A stretch of DNA of 64,000 bases. Source: Coprinopsis marcescibilis (lineage: Eukaryota > Basidiomycota > Agaricomycetes > Agaricales > Psathyrellaceae). The first letter of the stretch is position 1, and the number at the start of each line of letters is the position of its first letter. Below, piece after piece: positions 34,811 through 46,132 of the stretch. A model generated the notes under the pieces. That model did no database searches, was not told the DNA's origin, and saw only the letters and a list, made by a program, of their open reading frames with translations. Both the position numbers and the translations under genes were made by a program. The DNA lies in contig ML210217.1 of the NCBI GenBank assembly GCA_004369085.1, positions 62,001 to 126,000 on the forward strand, given 5' to 3'.

Positions 34811-35816
34811 GTCTGATAGCCCGGTAGCTGCATTATGTACATACTTTTAACTGGCTCTTAGTGCTTGGACTGATGGTTCAACTATATCTCTTTCTCGGTG
34901 ATGTTTCCTTTCTGCGAGAGAACTAAGAGGAGACAGACCTCTATTTATACTTACAGTTACAGTTAACATCCAAAAATCCATGTACATGATGCCAATATTA
35001 ATGTTGACTTGAAGTCGAAATAGGCTATGTTCCTGGCTCATTATAACCTTCATTTTAGATATTCCTGCTACTCCTGGCCCTTATAGTTTAAGCTCTGGGT
35101 CTTGCATTCTGATTCCTGAATTTTGCGGTGTGAAAACCATCGCCGGCTACTTTAGGGGGTCAGCAGATACCATGCGGCCTGTCGGCGGTGGTTTTGCCCC
35201 TATCAGGAACGACTACCCGCCGCGCCCCTGACGAGGACTCCGCCTCGGCTCTCTGATTCCATTCCACTGCAGGATTTTGTGACCTTCTGATCCTTGCGAC
35301 GCAACACTTGAAGACACTTGCAATTGGCATGTACCTTGCTCCCCATTTTACCTGGTGTTGACGGTTGAGCAGTTTGGATGTTATACTTGATCATTGTTCA
35401 CACAGCTGGCTTGTCCAAGGTTGGCACCTTGAATCAGAAACTGGCGTTCTGGAACGGCATACCTACCCCTTACCCCTCGTTCTTGTTCGTTGAGAACTTA
35501 GAGTCGGGTGACCATTCTGACGGATACCATACTATGGAGGTGATTTCTTTTCGCCGGTGGTAAGCATTCACAGAACTGCTTACCTGTTTGAGTTCAAGTT
35601 CCCCAGAAAACTGGAGGATGTAGTATTTGATTCAGCCACCCGAATGTGCCACCCGAATTACATGATGTTGCAGGTTTGTATGCAAGCCACTACAAACCAG
35701 CTTTGGCGATCTGAAGAGTAGAATATCAACACCTTCCGTACTCCAAACGATATATCACGGTAGAAATTCGACTATCGAAATCAAGGTTAGGATGTAGATG
35801 GTCGGGGCTAGCAACT
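34811..35816. other. Spacer with direct repeat copy 1
   Basis: Between F-box-family gene 4 (+) and the NACHT gene (-), convergent. The main content is the 0.56-kb direct repeat listed at 35024-35583. Nothing else recognised. Confidence 0.5.
35024..35583 (+). repeat. 0.56-kb direct repeat, copy 1
   Basis: Nearly identical to 38592-39180 over long runs, for example the stretches beginning CTTCTGATCCTTGCGACGCA, GTTGACGGTTGAGCAGT and CACAGCTGGCTTGTCCAAGG and the end TTTTCGCCGGTGGTAAGCAT. The two copies flank the NACHT gene in the same orientation. I see no LTR hallmarks or open transposase frame. Confidence 0.8.
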
Positions 35817-37997
35817 TCAAGGCGGAGGCATAAGCCATGCCCGTAAAGTAAACCCATCTGAACGCTCTGTTATTGGCGGGTGATGAACCGGCGACTGGGA
35901 TATACGATAGGAAAACGGTGAGACTTTCCAGTTCTTCCGCAGGCATTCCTGGCGGATAGCCCTACGCCAACGGGAGCAGATATCGCCACACCGGAACCAT
36001 CGACACTGAAGGACTCCTTTAGCAACCACACAAGAACGCAAAGGAAATGGAGTTTCACTTACACCGAAAGTCGTGTTATGCACAAAATTGTACACGGAAT
36101 TTAGTTGGCCATTTTGCTTTCGTGTGACCCTCTCCAGAGTCCAGGAATCTGCATCCATGGAATCTAGTACTGTTTGGAGCATAGTTGCTTGATACCCGTT
36201 CTGGAGAATGCCAATGTCGGTGTGGTTGGAAGTAAATAGATCGTAAAGAATGCCGCTTTCGTCTTCAACCCACAATCTGGGAGGTTCAACACATCCGTCG
36301 ATATGTAGGACGTACGGGCAGTTAGGAGTACAAGGCTGTGCCTCTGGGTCATCTCGAATGTGAAACGTGCCGGATGATCGCAGAAGCTGGATTGAGATTC
36401 TCTCCAACAGGGCTTGAAGAGAAATATGCAGATCCAGACCACAGCGACGGGGCGAGTACAGGAAATCTTGCAATGACTTGTGGTGAAGGTTGTACCCTTT
36501 CTTGGAGTCGCCGATTAGTGGCACGGACACCAGCGAATGCAGCTTTCCGAAAACCCTTGCAACGTCACTGGACCGATATTGGAGGAAGGTATTAAACTCG
36601 TTCGCGGACATTGCTCGATCTGGCAAACTGTTTATGCCGATGGATATACGAAGAAAAAGATGGATTGCCATAGCGGACTCCTTGGGTGCAGGGCAACGGT
36701 TGAAGATCGCGGCATACATGTCATCGAGTGGGGCATAGGGATTAGCAGCCGAAGGATCAGTGGTCAACTTCTGAGATGTCGCTGTGTTCTGTGCTATCTC
36801 CATAATAACCTTCAAGTTGCTCGTCGGTTCGCAAGAAGGGCCGTCCACAAACTTGATCACGGTGTCCGCGTAAACGAATTGACCTGACGCGTTGTTGACT
36901 AGGGTTTCGACAACCTCCTCTCCTGGCCACCCAAGCTCAACGTCGTGTTTAGCGCGAATCCGCTCGAAAGACGATCGGAGGAAAAGACGTATGTCATCTC
37001 CAGGTTTGTAAGTGATGTTGAGGTCGATTTTCCGTGTGCATGTGGAACCGGAATCGGATGAGAAGAAACCTCTCATTGGCATGTCTGGTCTGCTTGCCAA
37101 CGCAACACGGAAAGGGAGGCGTCGGGTGACGAGGGCTCTGTGAAGGAGGGTGATGATTTCCAGTTGACGTTGCTCGCCACCCGAGTCATCAATTGTGGAA
37201 GCGATTTTTTCAGTCGAGTGGGCTTCATCGTCAGCCAGTCCTAGATTTCTCGATCCGGGGACTCGTTGGCGGAGGTGGCTGGGCGGGAGAGATTTGCACT
37301 CATCCAATCCATCGATGATGATAAGCTTTGGCCAGCCAACTGCTGCGGAAGGGTCCTTTTCAAGAACGCGCGTGAGAGGTTCGATAATAAGCACATCCAG
37401 TTGCTTCTCCAAAGCCTTGCTGAAGATAAACGGGTCGCTTGTTATTGCTATCCCCAGATACTCCTGTATGGCAGGGATCTTGACGGCGATCTGGTACGTG
37501 AGTGTGGGGATGAGCATCCCATCTCTGGCCGGATACTTGTAGGAGAAGAAGAAGCTGGCGGCCAAAAGGTTCTGTTTGTCTGCCTTCTCTGCGATCGTTT
37601 GGAAGATCGCCGATTTACCCGTGCCCGCTGCACCAGTCATCCACAGGAGAAGTCTGAGCTGCTCGAGGGCCAAGTCGAGGATTGGCAACTGGGCCCAAGT
37701 CATGAAGTCTTCCTGGACTGCTTTTCTAGTCCCTTCGGTGCAGCGAGGAGCGTCGAACCGGATGTCGGCGTCGTACATCGCGTCAGCTGCAACGTACTGG
37801 CGCAGGATTGACATTGCTATGAAAGAATCAGAAACCAACACAGAGCTGTACGATGTTTGCAGCATCCTCCTTGACATACCTTCCGAGAGGGAGTTGGGGA
37901 CCGCGGGGTTGATGTATACCGTGTTCCCTGTCCCTCCAACAGCTGTAATATTGCTTTTGGATATGCTCGGGTTGGCCGCATCTTTCAAGACGGACAT
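35817..37997 (-). CDS. NACHT-domain STAND NTPase
   Basis: The genomic frame is open for 726 codons, but two length-multiple-of-3 introns are likely: one of 63 nt after SLSE (GTATGT..CATAG), giving LSE/AMSILRQYV, and one of 57 nt after TTFG (GTAAGT..TTCAG), giving FG/CRWFRCGDICSRWRRAI. That leaves about 686 aa. Landmarks: N-terminal effector stub (DAANPSISKSNITAVGGTGN), RFDAPRCTEGTR, Walker A WMTGAAGTGKSAIFQTIAEK, Walker B KLIIIDGLDECKSLP, RVALASRPD (sensor-like Arg), and the HKSLQDFLYSP box that ends the NACHT/winged-helix region. The C-terminus ends in a short CRWFRCGDIC segment with no WD40, ankyrin or TPR repeats. Fungal NACHT proteins act in self/non-self recognition and cell death, where known. 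The gene lies between two direct repeats. Confidence 0.85.
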   Translation of the reverse strand: MSVLKDAANPSISKSNITAVGGTGNTVYINPAVPNSLSEGMSRRMLQTSYSSVLVSDSFIAMSILRQYVAADAMYDADIRFDAPRCTEGTRKAVQEDFMTWAQLPILDLALEQLRLLLWMTGAAGTGKSAIFQTIAEKADKQNLLAASFFFSYKYPARDGMLIPTLTYQIAVKIPAIQEYLGIAITSDPFIFSKALEKQLDVLIIEPLTRVLEKDPSAAVGWPKLIIIDGLDECKSLPPSHLRQRVPGSRNLGLADDEAHSTEKIASTIDDSGGEQRQLEIITLLHRALVTRRLPFRVALASRPDMPMRGFFSSDSGSTCTRKIDLNITYKPGDDIRLFLRSSFERIRAKHDVELGWPGEEVVETLVNNASGQFVYADTVIKFVDGPSCEPTSNLKVIMEIAQNTATSQKLTTDPSAANPYAPLDDMYAAIFNRCPAPKESAMAIHLFLRISIGINSLPDRAMSANEFNTFLQYRSSDVARVFGKLHSLVSVPLIGDSKKGYNLHHKSLQDFLYSPRRCGLDLHISLQALLERISIQLLRSSGTFHIRDDPEAQPCTPNCPYVLHIDGCVEPPRLWVEDESGILYDLFTSNHTDIGILQNGYQATMLQTVLDSMDADSWTLERVTRKQNGQLNSVYNFVHNTTFGVSETPFPLRSCVVAKGVLQCRWFRCGDICSRWRRAIRQECLRKNWKVSPFSYRISQSPVHHPPITERSDGFTLRAWLMPPP

Positions 37998-38591
37998 GGA
38001 TGGCTATTCTGTTGAACTGATTCAAGGTCGATAACGGTGGTACGGACGTAAGGCTGGAAATCGTCTTAACCTGCCCTACAAGGGCTGTGTTCAATTTATC
38101 CATTTCCAGTCCCGTGGGTAACCAGACCACATTTGGCGACCTAACTAAGTCGCCGTGCGACGCGCTCGCTCGACACTCAAGCCTCGGAACTGCTAGTGGT
38201 TCCCAGTGTGACAGAAACTCTGCCAGATACCCAGCAATGCGTACAGAGCAAGTACATAGGGAGAAGAGTTTAACTGTCTGCACAGCTGAACTGGAGGTAT
38301 GAAGTATAAAACACGACGACTACGGGTAGCAGGTCGGTCAGCATATCCAGTATTTTCCAACTCTTCGCTTACCCGTTGTATAGTTGCTCCTCTGGCCAAT
38401 CCGTCAGCGGCACCACCAGTCAATTTGCAGTCAATCAACACCTCCGCGGCGTCAATGTCTCAACTCACACCTCTCGAAACCCACCACTACGAGGGGCAGC
38501 ATTCGCCCGTGGCGCGTCAAGGCCCAAGGGGTTAGGCTCGTGAGTCGCGACCATCCCGCACCAAGGCCTTTCCTAACATCCTAGCATCCAA
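37998..38591. other. Upstream region of the NACHT gene
   Basis: Probably promoter of the NACHT gene (-). No gene recognised. Confidence 0.4.
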
Positions 38592-39180
38592 ATATGTTCC
38601 CGGTTAATTATCGCCTTCATTGTGAAAGACTCCTGCTACTCCTGGCCCTTATGTTTCAGGCTCTGAGGCTCTAGTTATGATTTCTGAATCTCGCAGTGTG
38701 AAAACCGTCGCCGGCTACATACTGTAGCCTTTAGGGCGGTGGTTTTGCCCCTATTAGGACCGACTACGCGCCGGGCCCCTGACGTGAACTCTCCGCCTCG
38801 GTGCTCTCCGACCATTTCACGCACCAGGAACTGCGGGATTTTGGACTTCCGGACCATCGAACATTCCATGAAGTTGACCTTCTGATCCTTGCGACGCAAC
38901 ACTTGAAGACGCTCGCAATTGGTATGTGCCTTGCTCCCCATTTTACCTGATGTTGACGGTTGAGCAGTCTGAATGTTATCCGTGATCATTGTTCACACAG
39001 CTGGCTTGTCCAAGGTTGGCACCTTGAATCAGGAACTGGCGTTCTGGAACGGCCTACCTACCCCTTACCCCTCGTTCTTGTTCATTGTGAACTTAGAGTC
39101 GGGTGACCATTCTGACGGATACCATACTATGGAGGCGATATCTTTTCGCCGGTGGTAAGCATTCACAGAACGGCTTACCT
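38592..39180 (+). repeat. 0.56-kb direct repeat, copy 2
   Basis: Second copy of 35024-35583. It has a small extra segment near 38800-38875 and a few substitutions. It ends about 150 bp before the start codon of F-box-family gene 5 and so lies in its promoter. Confidence 0.8.
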
Positions 39181-39328
39181 GCCATTCTTACTAACACACC
39201 GCAGCTGGACCCTGAGTTCCAAAGGAAACGGTATTTAAGAGCCCAGTAACCCACTTCTGCAAAGACAGAGTTCCTATACACATCTCGTATACCCTCACAC
39301 TTCCTTCCGAAACACACTCCGCTGCACC

Positions 39329-40724
39329 ATGAACCCGAACGACAATTTGGGACTATTCAAACAGGTTCCAAAAGAACTGGAGAAACCCATCTTCGACTTT
39401 TTGGGCCTTGCCGACGGCGAAAATCTATCGCTCGTCTCCAAGCACTTTCTGGAGCAAGGAAAGAAAGTAACCCTTACCGGCATCTACCTCTACCATCACG
39501 GCTCCATCCACAAAGGGTCTCTTCCAGGAGCAAGGCTTTTGGCCGGACCTTTCAACGACACCGATATCGAGAAGCGCAATGCGCGAGCAAGCAGTGTGAA
39601 GGCACTCGAAATCAATGGGGACTGGGTGGCTACCGACGAAAACCTCCCAAAGGCCTTGGCCCTTATCGCCAGATTCAAAAAACTCGAATACTTGGCCATC
39701 ACGGACGTGAAGTCGACCAGCTGGACTGCAGCGCCCGATGCGACGAAGAAAGCAATTGCGGCCCTCTGCGCGCTACCCTCCCTCACAACTATCTCACTCA
39801 ACAGCGCCCCTTTCCGTATCCTCGAATTCTGCAGCCCATCGGTGAAGAATATTACTCTGGGGCGTAACCTCCCTTTGTTTTTCGACAACGAGGTCTTTAA
39901 CGCCCTCTCCTGGCAAGGAAGCGAAAAGTTGGCACCTGAAACAATTTCTATAAGCGGAGGCGACCTCGCTGCCCTTCAAAGACTTGTAGCCCTGTCGAAG
40001 GACGCGAAGATCAACCTCGGGAGCGTCAAAAACATTGAGATGGACGTCCAAGAGGCAAGTGCATGGTATCTTGAGACAGTCCCCGAACTATTGAACGCAT
40101 GCTCAGCGTCTTTGGAAACACTTGCATGGGAGGCGTTTGTGGACGGTATGTAACCTGCCCTCATTGGCCGCTCGCTGCTGATTTTGTATGAAATTTGTAT
40201 TAGGCGAAGATCCAACTCAGCCCAAAGGTCTCATAGACCTCTCCAGCTTCCCCAAGCTGAACAACTTGATCGTTTCGTTCGGTCGTCAATTCCCCAAGGA
40301 AGGCTCCATTGACCCGATCGTGTGGGTGAATAACCGACTCAACACGTTCGCCAATCCTCAGCCCTCGCTCAAGCTTGTCCATCTATTCGTCGTAGTTCGG
40401 AGTAAGTTCGCCAACTACTATCACTATCATCCAAAATCTGGGGAATGGGAAGAATTCGATCAGATCTTGTCCAACAAAGGCCGGTTCCCTTCCCTGGGCA
40501 AAGTCAGAATAGATGTGAAGGTACCCATTATTGATGACAAGCCTTTTGGTGATAACGTCAAGACCGGGATCAAGCCATTCCTGCACCAGCTCCAAGCGGT
40601 CAATCTGTTGGAGGAAGGGGAGGTGAATGATGAAGAGCGGGAGCTTTTGAAGAAGTCTCCTTGGGGGCGCGAACTTGCTTTCTGGGCGAAGAAAAATACC
40701 GAACTGACCTTTTTCTTCGAATGA
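39329..40724 (+). CDS. F-box-family / LRR-like protein 5
   Basis: Two exons: 39329-40145 and 40204-40724, intron 40146-40203 (58 nt, phase 1), 445 aa. The N-terminus has a recognisable F-box-like start QVPKELEKPIFDFLGLADG, then LSLVSKHFLEQGKKVTL. Shared landmarks: ATDENLPKALALIARFKKLEYLA, SLTTISLNSAPFRILEFCSPSVKNITL and, in exon 2, RFPSLGKVRIDV. FPKLNNLIVSFGRQF in exon 2 aligns with FPKLQNLIVSYSRRF of gene 4, so genes 4 and 5 are each other's closest relatives here. A TATA-like GTATTTAAGAG sits about 100 nt upstream. Probable SCF adaptor, substrate unknown. Confidence 0.78.
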
Positions 40725-41067
40725 GGATATCGATTCTGCAGTATTTCTAGTTAGAAACTACATGTGCAATTGTGCTTCATTTCCTGTGTTACGATAAATC
40801 GAAGAACTTGTTGGCATCGATCCATTGACTTTGATGCATTTGATGGCGGACGATCAGACACATCGTTGTTTCGCTTTATGGAAAGACGTCATCGACAAAT
40901 CCTGATTTCTTGTGGATGTATGAATGAAGAGTCGTCCATGGTGAGCAACTCCAAAGCGAAAGGATAGCAATCGATCATTCTAATGTACACACATATTCAT
41001 GAAATACACATCTCTTCGTCGTTCTCGACCCTAATACAGGTCAACTTGCGTCCCCCCTGTCGTCCCA
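40725..41067. other. Convergent 3' region
   Basis: 3' ends of F-box-family gene 5 (+) and CSN5 (-). No feature recognised. Confidence 0.5.
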
Positions 41068-42993
41068 TCAGCCAATAGCCATATCGACCACCTCTGACAC
41101 TTGTTGCTGCTGCGCTCGAGGCTGCGTCGAATGGGAAGCAGCAGCACCTGTAGTAGATTGGCTCTTGGGGCGCATAGAGAAGATGACGTCTTTGATGACC
41201 TGCGCGATGAGTCCATGCTGAGCCTCAACCGCAATCTTAGTGCTATAAGCAGACGAAGAGAGCATAAAGTCAGCGGTCGTTATGGTCGTTCTTCGTGATT
41301 TCACTAGGATAGAGCAAGAAAAGAACTGGCGTATGTGTGGCAGTAATGAAAAGTAGCCGAAAGAAACCTGCCCCTCGACGGTCCATAGTAGGACGAAAGC
41401 GAGAAGACGCGATCGGAGGGTGCAAATTAAAAGCCTAGAAACTCGAGCCAGACACTCACCTATCTAACACGCTCTTTGCCAACTGGTTCTCGTCCTTCTT
41501 CTTCTCTTCTTTCTCCTTTTGCTATTAGGTGGTGGTTGGTGCGATAGTGATAAAAATTAAGATTCAGACACAGATGTCAGTCAGCCAGCTATTCATCATT
41601 GAGCAGAAACAAGCGGGAAATGAAGGAAGAGGAAGCGTGATGAAGAAATAGATGGACGCGTAAGGAGCGATGATAAAAGTTGTGGTGGTGACGATGCAGA
41701 AGTCGGGGAGTAATCAATCAGGGAGCGTACACACCTTTCCAGAGCCATCCTTATCTTTCAGCGTCGGTATAATCGGACGTGTACTCGACACACTCGACGT
41801 GGCCTTTACCAGCTTCTGATGCAAATCTGAAAGCTGAGACACCGCATATGCTCGGTTCTGCATTCTCCATCAGCAATTTGATCCAACCTGAGGTTGAAGT
41901 TTGAACGCACTGAAATCAAAGGGCTCTGACTGAGTGTGTTTACCCAGTACTTGTTCCACAGTAGCGCAAGCAGCTCGTTGTCCAGCGTCGATTTGAAGAT
42001 CTCCACATCAACCTGGTAGTATTGGTTCGCATGCACACCGAAATCTTCGATCTTGCTTAGCGGAATTGATTGGTATTCGGATGACGCGGCGCTCGGTGGT
42101 GTGTAGTTCTCTGGGTAAGTGCGGAAGGCGCCGATGTCCACCTTGCCAGCTGAGATGGTGCGGTTGGGGTCTATCTGTAGGCGATGCTGTTAATCGGTGT
42201 GCCTGGGATACGATATGAAGTAAGTACCACAACGGCGACGAAGGGATCTTGAAACTTTTGATTGTTCATTTGGGTGTTGACGTCGATACCTGATAGCCAG
42301 CAGCCATAGCCTGGATGTGAGTGGTACCAGCCGATGGCATTCTCTAGTCTTCCGGCCTATAAATCGAAAGGTCCACGTTAGCACATGCATATGAAAGGCA
42401 ATAAGGGCCGAACTGAGTGAAAAGGCTTATATCCTCGAAGCCATGCAGCTGGAAGATATCCCTTACCTTCTCGCTTCCCTGGATGTATTCGACCATGTAT
42501 TCGTTAGCCTCTGCAGCAGCATTCACTCGTGTCTCGGTTCCCTGGACAGGTAACGCGAAGGAGTCCATAATAACGATTGATGTCCCGACAACCTTTCCTT
42601 GCATTAAACCCATAATTTCGTGCGGAACACCCGATCTTGCGTGGATGACCTATTGGTTGTCTCGATGATCAGCCGCGACATTGCGCAAGCCATTCCTGTA
42701 CACACCATCTTGATCAGAGCCACCGCTGAGATTTTACACGATTTGAAGTAATGTGGACTGCATAGTCGGGTATAGCAGCGAGTTCAACGTTTATAATCCA
42801 GGAGAGAAGCATAGAAAATGAATTGAATATTCTGGCAGTAGCAGTACTTCACTCACTCTTTCGTCCATGGTGCCTCCTGATTTATCCTTCGATTTTCCTC
42901 GGCATCGAACTTGTAGATTTCATCCTGTGGTGATATTTCTAGAATGTTATTCGTCAGAGAGAACGACTGCAGTGCCGTATGCGACGACGACAT
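41068..42993 (-). CDS. csn5: COP9 signalosome subunit 5 (deneddylase)
   Basis: Multi-exon gene. Start at 42993 ([21 protein letters not shown]) followed by [20 protein letters not shown]. The MPN/JAMM domain contains [21 protein letters not shown] (with the JAMM Glu region), [17 protein letters not shown], then across the next exon [21 protein letters not shown], which is the complete His-x-His..Asp zinc motif of an active JAMM protease. Next come [42 protein letters not shown] and [17 protein letters not shown]. Small C-terminal exons end in [14 protein letters not shown] at 41068. CSN5 removes NEDD8 from cullins and so controls cullin-RING ubiquitin ligases in cytosol and nucleus. It is close to full length. 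The window also holds many candidate cullin adaptors (F-box, BTB), but adjacency is probably chance. Confidence 0.93.
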
Positions 42994-43920
42994 CGTCCAA
43001 AAGGCCACAATACGGCTAGTAGCAGCGTAATTAGCGGTTCGTACACACTACGCGTGGACTGCAATGTTTGGTAAAGACCGTGCCTTGCAAATATAGCCAA
43101 GCAACGACATCCAAGCTCCTCGCTGTGTCGCGCGATGAGCACAATCTCTTTGCTCGCTGCGGTCATCGTCGATGACGATGCTACCCAATAATTTTACAAC
43201 TCTTTGCATATGGTTTGCTAACCCGCGATAACTTTATGTTATTCTTCCAACTAGTGCCTCCTTTGCTCACCCCAAGCAACCATGGCAATGTCAATCGGGT
43301 TCCTCCGTTGGGGCACAGAATTATTGACATCGAATCACGTCAAACCTGATGCTTTTGACTTTCGAGACTAGAGACAAACCTAGAATTGTTTGAGAATGGT
43401 ATGTTACACCCGGAGCTTACAAAAACCCCTGACACCAAACTTGACCTTCAGGAGGGCTAAAATACTGTCACAAGAGCCGTTATCGACTGCACCTATCGCT
43501 TTCTCCCAAGTCTGTGCTACCCTGAGACGGCGCTACAACCTTAATGCAGTATCCTCCCATGTCAGCATTGTGGAAGTCTTCTGCTGGATTACATTTTGAG
43601 CGAGAAGAGTGGGGCTTAACTTATACATACATGGCAGGGCCGCGTGTATCCCCGACCTTGCGATGGACAAGGTGCTTGAAACGCTGATCATCAGACACGA
43701 GACATCCTCCACCTATTTATTTATCTTCGACGTCTTTCACAGACGTTCTGCTCTTCCCATCCTTATCCGCCTTCTTTTCCTTCATCATACCCTTCTGAAG
43801 TTCCTCGTTCCCTTTCACGTTGGCTTATAACTAATCGTGGTTTGTGTCGGTGGCCGAAAGTATCTTTTACTGGGTTTTACTTCCCTCCAGTCGCCGAGCC
43901 GTTGCACAGCTGTTAAGGCC
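42994..43920. promoter_or_regulatory. Divergent promoter region, csn5 / P450
   Basis: Region between two divergent genes. A TATTTATTTATC-like sequence near 43714 could serve the P450. No separate gene recognised. Confidence 0.35.
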
Positions 43921-46132
43921 ATGGCTACCGCCTGGTATACGATTACCGCAGGTCTTGGCTGCAGCTTGTTGTTGGCGCTTTTGTTTTTCGGGTGTTCTGG
44001 GAAGCGAGAAAGGAAGTTTCAGAAGGAAGGTTTCCCGTTGCCCCCAGGACCAGCGAAACTACCTGTTTTTGGGAACGCTCTGGATCTTCCTCCCAAAAAG
44101 CCGTGGATCACATATGCCAGGTGGGCCAAAGAGTACAGTAAGTATGTTTTGTGCTTTACGCGTTTCTCAAAGTTACTGACGCGTGATTCCTCTCAAGAAT
44201 CCGATATTATTCATCTCAGAATACTCAACACGTCCGTTGCAGTTCTTAACTCGGCCCAGGTTGCCAACGACCTATTAGGGAAGCGGTCTTCCATCTATTC
44301 GCACAGGTGACCGCCGCCCTTGTTCTCTTTATTTACCCATCTTCCAACGATTCTCTGAACCATCAGGCCCCCCTCAGTCATGATCAACGAGCTGTAAGAA
44401 ACATTCTCACCTTCTCCACACGTCCGCGGTTAACTTACTCGGGAGACAGAATGGGTTGGTCGTGGCTGATGACATCTCTCTCATACGGACGCCATTGGAA
44501 GGATCAGCGACTTCTATTCCACCAACACCTCCACCCCACGGACGACTCGCTGCACAAAGTCAGAACATCAGAGTATGTTCATCGACTCATGTATCAGCTC
44601 GCCACGGACCCTACCGACTTCATGGGCTTAATCAAGCAGTGTGTCTTGCTCTTTCTGCATTTCCATAATCTAATAGTTTTCATTCTTAGCTGCTTTGGCG
44701 GAATTATGTGCTCACTAGCCTATGGACTCAGGACCCATCCGACCAACGATCCTTACATACAGTTCACGGACAAGATCGCTACTGTCATGGGCGACATCAT
44801 GATACCAGCGTCCTCGCTAGTCGATAGCATTCCGCTCCTGAAGTACCTGCCCGAGAGCTTCCCCGGGGCAAGCTTCAAACGCAAGGCCAGAGAATGGCGA
44901 GAACTCACCGTTGGTTTCCGCGAAGTGCCGTTTGACGCCGCACGTGAAGCTATTGTGAGTGTAGACCGAGCCCAGTTTCTTCTATTCGCCATTTCCGGTG
45001 CCGTCTTGTCTTGTCACTATTTATCTTTGAGCGTTGCATCGTTCTGAGCTAACCGATATTCGTCTGAATAGGCCGATGGAACCGCGATCCCCTCTTTCAC
45101 GTCGATGTGCCTGGAAGGGTTTGACAACACCGGCTCGAAGAGTGATAGTGGCAATTCCGACGACGAAGCGTACAATACTGGGCTTGTCAGGGACACTACC
45201 GGGCTTTTCTTTATCGGTGAGTAGCACGTCTTTCAAACTCGTCGGCTTGTCTGACGCAAAATCTCTTTCCCTCTTTAATGCACGATCGTGACCCCAGCCG
45301 GAACTGCATCGACGTCAGCTGTTGTATACACTTTCATTTTGGTGATGTTGTGCTTTCCAGAGGTACAGCGTAAGGTACAGGCGGAGTTGGATAGGGTTGT
45401 GGGCAGGGAAAGGCTACCAGAGTTCAGCGACGAACCTTACACGCCGTATCTCTCGGCTGTGATCAAAGAGGTTATGAGGTAATCTTCTCTTTCAGCTGTT
45501 TTTGAACACCTGTTGACGATGTTAAACGCAGATGGCGGCCGGTTAGTCCTATGGGTATGGCACATTACCTCCAACAAGACGACATATATGAAGGATATCT
45601 GATCCCGGCGAACACGATAATGATTCCAAATGCATGGTATACTCTGATTACTACGTTGCCGGCTGGAATATTCTGACCGTGGCTGTAGGGCAATGTTACA
45701 GGACGAGCGCGACTATCCAGATCCATTCACATTCAATCCCGACCGGTTCCTGACCCCGAATGGTGAACTACGCTCGGATGTCCGCGATCCGGAGACTTTG
45801 CTGTTTGGGTTTGGACGAAGGTCGTGCCCTGGGATGCACATCAGCGTATCGGCGGTATGGCTGACGGCTGCCAACTTGCTTGCCTCGTTCACCATCTCGG
45901 AGGCTGTTGGTGAGGACGGAAAGGAGGTGGAGCCTAGTATGGCGTTTACGTCGGGGGTGACTTGGTGTGTGCTTTTCTTATTTTCATGTGCTTTAGGTTC
46001 AAAGTAGCTGACAAAGTTGTGGCCATGTATAGTCAACCTGAACCTTTCGTGTGCGATATCAGACCGAGGAGTACGTGCGCGGTTGACATGATAAGGTCGG
46101 CTGTCGAGAGTTTACGTGAGGGTGGGGGTTGA
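43921..46132 (+). CDS. Cytochrome P450 (mushroom-type, CYP5144/CYP5150-like layout)
   Basis: About ten exons. Start at 43921 with a membrane anchor (MATAWYTITAGLGCSLLLAL) and proline hinge FPLPPGPAKLPVFGN. Splices read WAKEY/KSDIIHLRILN, IYSH/RPPSVMINEL/MGWSWLMTSLSYGRHWKDQR, DFMGLIK/HCFGGIMCSLAYG and REAI/ADGTAIPSF. The I-helix reads FFI/AGTASTSAVVYTF: the usual acidic residue of (A/G)Gx(D/E)T(T/S) is Ala. The K-helix is AVIKEVMR, followed by RPVSPMGMAHYLQQDD, FNPDRF and the haem loop FGFGRRSCPG with the Cys ligand intact. It ends PRSTCAVDMIRS..GGG. Such enzymes oxidise secondary metabolites or xenobiotics at the ER membrane; the substrate is unknown. It lies just upstream of the duplicated peptide-precursor segment. 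Subfamily is a guess. Confidence 0.88.
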
